The position numbers were made by a program, and so were the translations under genes. From Cephalotus follicularis (lineage: Eukaryota > Streptophyta > Magnoliopsida > Oxalidales > Cephalotaceae), in assembly GCA_001972305.1 (NCBI GenBank), contig BDDD01001381.1, positions 124,001 through 188,000 of the forward strand: 64,000 nucleotides of DNA. The letters are read 5' to 3'. The notes beneath the pieces are model-generated. The model was not told the origin of the DNA, did no database searches, and saw only the letters and a list, made by a program, of their open reading frames with translations. This document shows, piece by piece, positions 55,268 through 64,000 of this stretch; the first letter of the stretch is position 1; every line of letters starts with the position of its first letter.

Positions 55268-56000
55268 GTACGCGTCGACGCCTATCGCCTACGCGTCGAC
55301 GCCTGTGTCACCTGGTGCGTTAAAGCAGCCTTTTTCAAGCCTCCTTTCACAACTCAAACGTCATAGTAGGTGGAGATAACTTGCATACTGCTTCTTATCT
55401 TTACCTAGAGTGATTTAGACTATGTTTAAACACTTGGCCTTCATCCTCCTCATACGTGGCTTGAGGATTCGCTTGGAGGAGCTTGGGTTTTTGAGGACAA
55501 AGTGTAGAGGGCGCTACCTTGAAGGAATGAATCTTCACCTCTGGTAAGAATCCGTTTTCTTCTCCCTCTTATGGCGCCATGGTAGTGGGTCTTGATGTGG
55601 GTGTGTGAAACCCTTACCAAAACCTCCATAGTTCCCTTGAGTTGTTTTTTGTTTCATCTCTTATGGTTAGGGATGATGTGGGTGAGGGTTGATAGGGCTA
55701 TGGCTAGGGGTTTGTGTGTTATACCTTGTGAGCCATTGTTAGTGTCCAATCCTAAGGTTTATGGAAACCCTAGCTTTATCAACCCGTTATGCCCAATGCT
55801 TGTGTTTATGGTTTCGGCTTAATTGGATGTTAATTAGATGTTCCTTGGCAGTTATTGGGACCTTTTGGACTTAGCTTAGGGCATCCCATTGCTTGGGGAT
55901 TAACCAATTGAGAGAATTTTAAAGTTAATCAACCCTTAGCCCCTAAGTCTAAATTGTAAAGTCTTCAGCTGTGCTCGGGCCGAGCGTTTCCAACAGTGTT

Positions 56001-56210
56001 TTCTCCCTTGGGAGTCTTTTGTGCCCCTCGGATGGGAGTCTATAGTGCCCCTTGGAAAGAGTCTTTAGTGCTCCTTGAGACCTCATTCTGTTCGAGACTT
56101 TAGTCTGTATTTGCTTTACTCCCTCAGGAGTTTGTATATTTTTTTGAGACTTAGAGAGCTCAAATCTTGTATTAAGGTCTGCTCTCTAATTGCTCCCCTT
56201 GGGAGCATGG
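56001..56210. repeat. CTCC/GGAG palindrome array (B1)
   Basis: Equivalent to 3279-3500: TCTCCCTTGGGAGTC, GCCCCTTGGAAAGAGTC, ACTCCCTCAGGAGT and GCTCCCCTTGGGAGC. Confidence 0.65.
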
Positions 56211-56355
56211 TCAAACAAACTTTTATTAAAACTTCTTGATCGAGGGAGTTGATCAGTGGCTGTTCAAAGGTTTAAGGACATGAGCATTGGGCCTCCGGTC
56301 CCTTGAAAACTTGAAACTTGAAATCTTGAACATACTTTTGAGTGAAAAATTGAAT

Positions 56356-56361
56356 TTTATT
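56356..56361 (-). terminator. Minus-strand AATAAA after pol (B1)
   Basis: Complement of TTTATT, 30 bases past the pol stop at 56391. Confidence 0.4.
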
Positions 56362-56390
56362 GACATACTTCAATTTGTACAACTTACAAG

Positions 56391-57692
56391 TCACTGATAG
56401 TATTTCCTCAGATGCTCGGCATTCCAAGTTATGGAATCTCCCTGCCCCCCAAAGTTTCGAGTTTGAATGTTCCAGGTCGGAGTACTCTCTTCACCTTGTA
56501 AGGTCCTTCCCAATTAGGGGCTAGCTTTCCTCTGGTCTCGGTCGGATCAGCAGCGGAGGACTAGGTCTCATTCCCTTAGTGGTCAGGGATTTACCCTTTT
56601 TTTATAGTAACGGCTTACCCTCTGTTGGTAGGCAGCAACTTTGATGGCTGCCTTATCTCCGAGTTCTTCCACCAAGTCGAGGAGGTTTCTCAATTATTCT
56701 TCATTGTTCTCTTCACTGAAATTCACTACTCTTGGTGATTGCACCCCAATTTCCATCGGTATCATAGCTTATGCTCCGAAACAAAGGCTGTAAGGGGACT
56801 CACTAGTTATTGTCCGAGGAGTCATTCTATATGCCCATAGCACACTTGGTAGCTTCTCTGTCCATCTTCATTTGCTATTTTCAAGGCATTGTTTTAAACC
56901 CGAGATGATTTCTCTATTAATCACCTCGGCTTGGCCATTGCTCTAGGGCTAGGCTGCTGAGGCATGCCTGTGCTCAATCCTCCACTCCTTGCAAAAATCC
57001 TGAAAAGGTTAGCAATCAAACTGCTTCCCATTATCCGAGACTATGACTCTTGGGACTCCAAATCTATAGATGATTGATTTCTATACAAAGCTTTCCGTGT
57101 TCTTTACTGTTATCGTGGCTAAATGCTCCGCTTCTACTCATTTTGTGAAGTAGTCAACTGCCACAAGGAGAAACTTCCTCTACCCTGTCGCAGCTGGAAG
57201 TGGTCTAACGAAGTCCATTCCCGACTGTGCAAAGGGCCAAGGGGCCGTAATGGATGTCAGAGGTTCTGAAGGTCTTCTGCTTATATTAGCATTCCTCTGA
57301 CATTTGTCACACTATCTCACAAAATCAATAGCATCTTGATGCATGGTCTACCAGAAGTATCCTTACCTCAACAGTTTGTTGGACAAGGTCCTGCCCCCCG
57401 TGTGATTTCCACATACCCCTTCATGAACTTCCCTTAGAACATAATTGACCTCTAAGGGATTGAAACATCTTAACCAAGGGAAGGAAAAAGATCTTTTATA
57501 GAGGATCCTATCTCGGAACTGGTATCTGTTTGATTTGTACACCAATCTCCTCGCCTCCTCTGGCCTCTTGGGCAAAATTCCATCCTTTAGCCAACTGATG
57601 AATGGAGTCAACCAATTCGGCTCCTGTGGTGCATCGATGTCCATCACATCTACTTCAGATATGGTGGGCCTATCCAGATAATCCATTAGCAC
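56391..57692 (-). pseudogene. Tat integrase (B1)
   Basis: The N-terminal part (57692-57363) is open: DIDAPQEPNWLTPFISWLKD, YKSNRYQFRDRILYKRSFSF and HEGVCGNHTGGRTLSNKLLR, then a stop within GYFW. It keeps the 13-base segment that A1 lost near 4450. The C-terminal tail ends AEHLRKYYQ at 56391 after a one-base run-length shift also present in A1. Several stops inactivate the core. Confidence 0.85.
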
Positions 57693-59440
57693 GGTTCAAT
57701 TTTTTTCCACTTCCTTCGCTGTATCTAATTTGGACAACTGATATGCCCTGACATTTTCTCCTTGGGGTACTTTTACAACTCTGAACACCCTGAAAACTGA
57801 CTTCAAACTCTGTACATACGCTAAGTACCTAGCCATTGAGTCTTCTCTGGCTTCATACTCTCCACTCACCAGACCAACTACTAGTTGAGAATCACTAAAG
57901 GCCTCTATATTTTGAACCTCTAAGTGCTTTACGATTGTCAGCCCGACGATTAGAGATTCTCATTCGGCTTCATTATTTGTTGCCTTGAACCCAAATCTCA
58001 GAGCATACTCCAAGATCCATCCATATGGACTAGTCAGCACCAAACCCTCTCCACTTCCGGAAACACAGGATGATCCGTCCACTGACAACTTCCATAACCC
58101 TTTCTCATTTTCTGAGGGGTCCTCCTCCATACACTCCGTAAGTGTATGTTCTCCAACAAAATTTGCCAAGACCTGTGACTTTATTACTGGCCTTGCTTTG
58201 AACTTCACATCATATTCGCCCAATTCGATCGACCACTTGACTAGTCTTCCTGACGTGTCTGAATTTGCTAGAACTTGCCTAAGTGGCTTGTTGGATAGGA
58301 CCTTGATGGTGTGGGCTTTAAAATACGCCCCAGTTTCCTTACCGCTATGATTAGAGCATAGGCGTACTTCTCTACTTCCGGATACTTCCCCTCGACGTCA
58401 TTCAAAGTCTTGCTCATATAGTATACAGGCTTTTGAATTTTCTCCTTTTCCCTAACAAGCACTGCACTCACTGCTTCTAATGTCGCCGCAAGGTACAAAT
58501 ACAAGTCTTCCCTATCCTTCAATTTTGATATCAGAGGAGGAGAAACCAGGTATTCCTTCAACTTGTCAAAGGCTGTTTGGTATTCTTCCGACCAAAAAAA
58601 TCCATTGGGATCCCTCAGCACTTTGAAAAGTGGAAGGCATTTGTTCGCTGATTTTGAAACAAACCTGCTCAGGGCTGCTATTCTCCCATTCAATTTCTGT
58701 ATTTCCCTAATGGTCTGAGGATGCCTCATGCTCTGTATTGCTGAAATTTTCTCCGGGTTGGCCTCTATTCCTCTGCTTGAGACCATGAACCCAAGGAATT
58801 TACCCAATGTGACCTCAAAAGTGCACTTGGAAGGATTGAGCTGCATTTTATATCTTCTTAGCACTTAAAAAATCTCTTACAAGTCTTTGATGTGAGGACT
58901 CCTTACTGGTGTCTTGATGAGCATATTGTCAATGTATACCTCCACATTCCTCCCGATCTGGGGCTCAAAAATTTTACTGTCCAACCATTGGTAGGTCGCC
59001 CCAGCGTTCTTCAATCCAAAGGGCATGACTTTGTAGCAGTACATCCCCTGTCACTGATGAATGCGGTCTTGCTCTCTTCTGGCCCATACATAGGGATTTG
59101 ATTATATCTCGCGTATGCATCTAGGAAGCTCAGCATTCTATATCCGGAGGTTGCATCCACCAACTGATCAATCTTCGGGAGGGGGAAGTGATCTTTCGGG
59201 CAAGCTTTGTTGAGGTCAGTAAAATTGATACACATCCTCCACTTGCCATTTGCTTTCTTGACTAGGACCGGGTTCGACTGCCAGTTAGAATAATGCTCTT
59301 CCCTGATGAACCCAACCTGCAACAGCTTACCGATTTCATCTAACATTGCCTGTTGTCGCTCGGGCGTGAAGTTCCTATTCTTCTGCCTGATTGGAGGCCT
59401 CATTGTATCCACACTCAGTTTATGTACCATCACTTGCGGA
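57693..59440 (-). pseudogene. Tat RT, RNase H and archaeal-type RNase H (B1)
   Basis: RT: QKNRNFTPERQQAMLDEIGK, NPVLVKKANGKWRMCINFTD and SFLDAYARYNQIPMYGPEES. RNase H: FLGFMVSSRGIEANPEKISA and LYLYLAATLEAVSAVLVREK. The second RNase H keeps KLSVDGSSCVSGSGEGLVLT near 58100, where Ala-Gly of A1 is Glu-Gly. Frameshifts near 59050 and 58330 break it. Confidence 0.87.
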
Positions 59441-59583
59441 CTGATCCCCGGTACCTCCTCTGCCGACCAGGTGAAAACATCTCAGTTACTTCTGAGGAAC
59501 GTTATTAGTTCCTCTTTCTCCACCTCTCCAAGTTGTGAGCTGACTTGGAAAACTTTCTCTACATTGCCCTATTCAAGGGGCAC

Positions 59584-60094
59584 TTACACTACATCTTCAA
59601 CAGGCTGTGGATGCTCGAGCTCCACTTCTCCCCTAAACTCCACGTTTGCAATGGGGAGTACTTTTTCCTTTACTTTATCCATTATGGCAGTCTTGTAACA
59701 ATGCCTTGCTACCTGTTGGTATCCTCGGACTTCCCCCAAGACAAAACTTGTAGGAAACTTCATCACTAAGTGTCTCGTAGACACTATTACCTCAATTAAA
59801 TTCAAACCTGGTCGCCCGACTATAGCGTTGTAAGGGCTCAATGTATCAAACACTAGGAAGGTCATCTGCACATGTGTTTGACGTGGGGTCGTGCATACAA
59901 CCACTAATAGGTCAATGGATCCCAGAGGAAGGACCATCTCTCATGCAAAGCCCACTAGAGGAGTGTTTACAGGCTTGGGTTGGTTGGCAGGTATCCTCAG
60001 TTGATCAAATGCATACTTGTACATGATATTAGCTGAGCTCCCGCTGTCAGTGAGGATCCTCTTCATATGAATAGCTCCACTTGAAGAGTCACCA
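59584..60094 (-). pseudogene. Tat aspartic protease (B1)
   Basis: The catalytic loop TDSGSSANIMYKYAFDQL is near 60055, then LPLGSIDLLVVV, FLVFDTLSPYNAIVGRPGLN and STRHLVMKFPTSFV. It has the same one-base frame offset from gag as A1 (near 60067). A stop precedes the EMVLPLG segment near 59940. Confidence 0.82.
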
Positions 60095-61981
60095 CCACTG
60101 GATCAACATGAGGGAGACGTACTCCCTCATAGTACACATCGAAGAAGGATATCACCTCCTCATCTCAACCAGTTTTTAACCTTTTATTGTGCTGGTATTA
60201 TTGCACAGCAAAAGTTTGCCTTGCATAGGCTTTTCTTCCTCTGTTATGGTCGCCACCAAAAGCGACCCCTCCCGAGATAGTGTGGATCACTCCTCGAGGT
60301 TGTTGATCCTCTGGTTATTGCGGAGCTTCCTCTCTACTCTCCCTTGTTTTCTGAGGAGCATTCCTGTCAACATACTTGCATAGGTAGCCTTCACGAATCA
60401 GGCCCTCAATCTGATCCTTTAGATGTAGACACTCTTCTGTGTCGTGCTCATGGTCATGATGGTACCGACAGTATTTGTCTGCGTCCCTCTTCTCTGGCAA
60501 TGATATCAAAGGTGCTGGCCATTGAATGAAGACCTTGTATTACTCTACAGTAAGTATCCTGGTGTGCGTCTCCAAGAGAGGGGCGAAGTTGTTGTAGGTC
60601 AGGATTGGTACCCCTCCCTTTGGTGATTCCACTCTCCTAGAGAGTTTGTGCCTGAGGTCATCATTGTTGAGCTCCGACCTCTCCTTTCTCTCTTCTTTCT
60701 TCCCGAGAGCACTTTGTGAGTGCTCCCTTCTCTCCTCCTGATGGCCCAGCCAAGAAGTTTTTGGCTTCCTGGCGGCCATTGCCTCCTCTGCGTTGACGTA
60801 TTCTCTGCTCTTCTCAGTAGGTCTGCCATATCCACTGTGGAATTTTTCATGAGAGAGAAGGTGAAAGGTGAATTGTCCTTCAACCCACTGCTCAAGACTT
60901 CCAGAACAAAGGACGACTCCAAAACGTTAACTATCAGAGACTCCATGTTGAATTTGGTGAGGTAATCTCTGAGGGACTCGTCCTTTCCCTGCACCACGTT
61001 GATTAGGTGGCTTAAATTCTTCCTCTACATGGTGCTGTTGAGGAATTTTGTCACGAACAGTTCCATAAACTGTTCGAAGTTCAATACAGAGTTCTCTGGA
61101 AGCGTTGAAAACCATGACTGGGCTTCTCCAGTCAATGTTTCCGAGAATACTCGGTATAGTACTACATCCGAGGCTTGGTGCACTTGCATTATCTGAGTGT
61201 AATAGAGCACATGCTGGATAGGGATTGCGGACCCATCATACTCCTTGAGACTCGGGAACTAGAATCTTCTTGGGATACGATCCATCATTATCTCTTTTGT
61301 GAAAGGAGTGGAATTGATATTCCGAACTTCGGACAAGTACCCCTTTGAGTGCTCGGCTCCTCAAAGCCTTTTCTCCATCTCGGCAAGACTCTTGTTCATT
61401 GCTTTCTCCACATCCTCTATGTTCCTGGTCTTGCTAGAAACATGTGACTGCCCAGAAAGTGTGCCTGAATAATCCAACCTACTCCTTCGCGATGCATGAG
61501 AGTGTGATCGTGCCTCCTTTGCATCTATTAGGCGGTCCACTTCCATTGGATCCTACTCTTGATGCTCAGACCGAAGGTTGCTAGCATGATCTCTAGCAGT
61601 TGAAGACTCTGCCCTCAGATATGTATTAATCTCTGCTCTCCTCCCCAGGGATGTATCAATCCCCGACCGCCTCGAAGGACGCATGGCCCTCCTCGGCGAG
61701 TTTCGCCTAGCCCCTTGGGACTGTTGAACTTCCCGGGCAGATTTTTTCAGACCATACTATTCTCGGACTATTGGAAGGGAGGGCCCGACCTGGTTCTGGT
61801 TGGCTAAATTTATGGCCAAAAGGTTAGTAAGATGCTCCATCCCTTGGAGCAACTAACTGAATTGCTCCCCAGTGATGGGAGCTTGCTCAACAACAGTGAT
61901 TTGTCCGGCAGAAGGTGGTTGGTCCTAAGGGGCTTAGCTGCCAGTGACTGCAAAGTTCACGTTGTTTATTCTCAGAGGCAT
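60095..61981 (-). pseudogene. Tat gag (B1)
   Basis: The ATG is the complement of 61979-61981. The core is like A1 (YYTQIMQVHQASDVVLYR, FEQFMELFVTKFLNSTM). The C-terminal cluster reads KYCRYHHDHEHDTEECLHL near 60460, with both Cys and the His residues kept. Stops and a frameshift near 60790 inactivate it. Confidence 0.85.
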
Positions 61982-62016
61982 GGTGGAATGATTGTCTGAA
62001 GGCTTTTTAAAGCGTT

Positions 62017-62032
62017 CCTACAGACGACGCCA
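62017..62032 (-). promoter_or_regulatory. Primer-binding site of B1
   Basis: Minus strand TGGCGTCGTCTGTAGG, one or two changes from the site in the complete element. Confidence 0.65.
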
Positions 62033-62034
62033 AC

Positions 62035-62475
62035 TATTGATATGAAAATCCGCTCCTCAACAGTCCCTTACGTGGAGGGGCTTGATTTGTATAGGAAATG
62101 CTTGATCACTTCGAGAGAAACTGTCTGATATGTATTTGATTGTTCTCCCTACACAAGGAAAATAGAATAATCGTAGGTCCATGAGGATTTACTCCCCGGG
62201 ACACTCCGATGCTTAAGTCAGAAAAGGCAAGGAAGACAATAAGATTTTTTTAAGTATGAAAATGACGGACCTATGAAATGTGTTACTTTTTGGTATTTAT
62301 AGTACCTGTTGTAACGCTCAGGTGTAAAATCGGGTGAAGAATAAGGGAAATGCGAGATACTTATTATCTCTTCAGATTGTAACGCCCAACCACGCGTCTT
62401 TAGCTCTGGAGGACATTTGTCTTATTCTCTCGAGGACACGTGGCGATGTTTATGGGATGAATTTTTTCCATATAA
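62035..62475 (-). mobile_element. 5' LTR of B1 (LTR type I) with a micro-inversion
   Basis: Homologous to 9317-9816 but about 60 bases shorter. Positions 62313-62358 are the reverse complement of 9651-9696, and the preceding roughly 55 bases of the A1 LTR are missing. Both ends carry point changes (TATTGATATG, CCATATAA). Confidence 0.8.
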
Positions 62476-62489
62476 AAAAAATTTATTAT

Positions 62490-62958
62490 TGTTGATATAG
62501 AAATCAACTTCTCTCAAAAGTCCTTCACGTGTAAATGTTTGATTTGTTGAGGAAATGCGGGATGCTTCGAAGTTGTAATTTGGTAGTTGGTTCTTTGATG
62601 TCCTATGCACACAAGAGCAAACAAACTAAGGAAGTCCAAGAGTTTTTACTCCCGAAAACCCTCCGATACTTAAGTTAGAATAGTTGCAGAGGATGAGAAA
62701 AGCTCAAATAGTCAATTCATCGACTTTTGTAAAGTGATTTTTTGGAGGTATATATAGCCTTAGTTGACAGTAACTGATTACTTGCATTACGGAGGTGGAT
62801 CCCTGGAATTTAGCCTGATTTTGTGGCCTTATTCCTTATGGAAGCTGATGAATTATTATCCCCTTATGATCACCATGATCTGGCCATTATAATATCCTTT
62901 AAGGGGTTAGAATGACAAGTGTCAATCCCCCATTAAAGTGAAATTTTTTCCCATATCA
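62490..62958 (-). mobile_element. LTR type II, B1 side
   Basis: Starts TGTTGATATAG and ends CCCATATCA. It matches 9831-10298 and lies 14 bases from LTR type I, as in the first copy. It is followed by the accessory-gene upstream region. Confidence 0.78.
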
Positions 62959-63507
62959 TATGTCGCATGTCTTCCTTTTTTGTGCATAGCAGAGGAAGGA
63001 GAGCGTATTGCAGATAATATCTTGTCTTGCATGGTCCTCTGAAACATAAACAAGCCTGCCTTGTCTTATGGGCTTTTGCCTTTTAGCCCAACCGTGATTT
63101 TAATTGACACGTGGCAGATGTGCATGATTGACGCCTCTGTCTTTTCATTAGCTGTACACAAACTCTTCGTTTACCTCTCTGATTGATGTGACTTTAAAGC
63201 TATTTGATCAGCAGAGAATGTGAGGCATGGATCATCTTAAACCCCTTTAAAACCCCTCTTTTCTTTCAGGGTTTCCTCACTTGTGTATTCTCAACTTTTG
63301 AAAGTTCTTGCACTTTTGCCGAGCTCTGTGATTTTTCAATCCTTTAGTCGATCTTTTTTTCAATATTTTTTTTGTAGATCTCAGGTGAGTCGTTTTTAGC
63401 TACTTGCTTTGTGAATTGATTAGGTCGTCTTTTTCGGTTCCCCTGGCTTCTCATCTTCTCTATCTCTCAGTCTCTGTCTCTCTTTCTCTCTCTTAGTGGG
63501 TTTCCAG
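62959..63507 (+). promoter_or_regulatory. Upstream region and 5'-UTR intron of the accessory gene
   Basis: GACACGTGGC near 63107, TTTAAAAC near 63247 and a GT-AG intron (CTCAG|GTGAGT to TTTCCAG, 63385-63507) ending at the ATG, as at 10443-10849. Confidence 0.5.
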
Positions 63508-64000
63508 ATGGCTAGAGTTACACAAACCTCCAGACTAGCAAATCCGATTGAAATACGCCGTATGATTGAGGAGGTGACGGTTACTGAGCGGCCTTTGGGT
63601 TTAGAGGTAGCCATGGATGCTGACGCAGTGGGTGCCCTTGGGGTTGTCCCTTTTGATACCGGGGCTCAGATCTTTAGGACTTATTTTGAACAAAGCGTGC
63701 TTTCTCGCGAGAAAGTGGAGAAGCTAGCTAACCAGTATTGCTTCCCTAGTAGTTTGATAACTTCCCTTCCTCGAGATCCCATGGAAGCTACAGAGAGCAG
63801 ACCTGGTCTCTTTATGGTTTTTGAGGACGCTCTTCCTCATGGTCTGAGACTTCCAATACATCCCTTCGCCATTACAGTTTTGAGGAGCTTCAAACTTCAT
63901 CCTTCACAGCTTCAAGCGCAGTCCTGGAGCTTCATAATGGGCTTCTTGGTGAAATGTTTGAAAACCAAGGTGACTCTCACAGTAGGGCTGTTCAAGGAGT
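63508..64000 (+). CDS. Accessory gene head, Transposase_28-like, open to the window edge
   Basis: The ATG directly follows a splice acceptor. The frame stays open for 164 codons: MARVTQTSRLANPIEIRR, FMVFEDALPHGLRLPIHPFA, LRSFKLHPSQLQAQSWSF, MGFLVKCLKTKVTLTVGLFK. The Trp that is a stop at 11267 is intact here. This is the only uninterrupted copy of the Transposase_28-like domain in the window. Its coiled-coil tail would lie beyond 64000. The family has no proven biochemical role; being antisense to gag-pol and having its own 5'-UTR intron suggest independent expression. Confidence 0.7.
   Translation, partial: MARVTQTSRLANPIEIRRMIEEVTVTERPLGLEVAMDADAVGALGVVPFDTGAQIFRTYFEQSVLSREKVEKLANQYCFPSSLITSLPRDPMEATESRPGLFMVFEDALPHGLRLPIHPFAITVLRSFKLHPSQLQAQSWSFIMGFLVKCLKTKVTLTVGLFKE

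Larger units (their letters stand above)
50975..55995 (+). mobile_element. Solo LTR (B1 copy), carrying a Sirevirus remnant
   Basis: Starts TGTTGGATTAGG and ends TTTCCAACA, with GTGTT at 50970-50974 and 55996-56000. It is homologous to 755-3273. Positions 52264-55267 are foreign Sirevirus sequence replacing the bulk of the GTCGAC-motif array and the TATA region. Confidence 0.82.
48484..62475 (-). mobile_element. Tat-lineage element B1, near-duplicate of A1, left end missing
   Basis: It has the same order and detailed features as A1: LTR type I (62035-62475), primer site, gag, protease, RT, two RNase H domains, integrase, palindrome array, nested solo LTR with duplication GTGTT, and a convergent accessory gene. 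The 3' LTR and the head of the accessory gene are missing left of 48484, where the chromovirus 3' LTR abuts. A Sirevirus remnant lies inside the nested solo LTR. Confidence 0.88.
50221..64000 (+). repeat. Second copy of the 1-11342 segment
   Basis: It is collinear with 1-11342 to both window limits, interrupted only by the Sirevirus remnant (52264-55267), which replaces about 465 bases. In three 60-base samples (starting 1, 601 and 1201) I count 7 differences in 180. Shared features include the nested solo LTR with the same target duplication and the LTR I/LTR II junction. Confidence 0.85.

Overview
This window is transposon-rich plant nuclear DNA. It is probably a eudicot, but the sequence does not fix the species. 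I see no intact host gene and no rRNA, tRNA or CRISPR locus. Nearly all of the 64 kb is nested, decayed LTR retrotransposons plus one CACTA DNA transposon. Two small non-LTR traces remain: a LINE reverse-transcriptase fragment, and a possible first exon of a MATE transporter gene.

Layout. (1) 1-9816: a Tat-lineage Ty3/gypsy element on the minus strand (A1), cut by the window edge. It reads gag-PR-RT-RNaseH-archaeal-type RNaseH-INT and carries a 2.5-kb solo LTR. (2) 9831-about 11980: a related LTR plus the head of a plus-strand gene. (3) 12472-30438: a structurally complete Tat element with 5-bp target duplication CAATC, about 10.9 kb once the nested 7,034-bp CACTA element (19657-26690, 3-bp duplication AAA) is removed. 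(4) 30439-33800: AT-rich spacer. (5) 33806-41026: a broken Ty1/copia element split by a 3.4-kb solo LTR (37123-40506, duplication AAGGT). (6) About 42.5-48.5 kb: a chromovirus-like Ty3/gypsy remnant split by another solo LTR (44852-47204). (7) 48484-62475: a second Tat element (B1), near-collinear with A1 and sharing its solo-LTR insertion. Inside that LTR sits a rearranged Sirevirus remnant (52264-55267). (8) 62490-64000: the same adjacent LTR and gene head seen at 9.8-11.3 kb.

How the parts work together. Each Tat element carries two convergent transcription units. The retroviral genes lie on the minus strand. A separate gene on the plus strand encodes a Transposase_28-like N-terminal domain, a basic linker and a coiled-coil C-terminus. 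This plus-strand gene has its own upstream region, poly(A) signal and GT-AG introns at matching positions in the copies that retain them. Introns can survive retrotransposition here because they are antisense to the packaged RNA. Between the two gene tails lies an array of short palindromes of CTCCnnnnGGAG type.

Nearly every coding region is broken by stops or frameshifts, so the elements are relics. The exception within view is the plus-strand gene at 63508-64000, which is open to the window edge. Positions 1-11342 and 50221-64000 are about 96% identical in the three short stretches compared by hand. They share a nested solo LTR with the same target duplication and the same unusual LTR-LTR junction, which points to segmental duplication rather than independent insertions.
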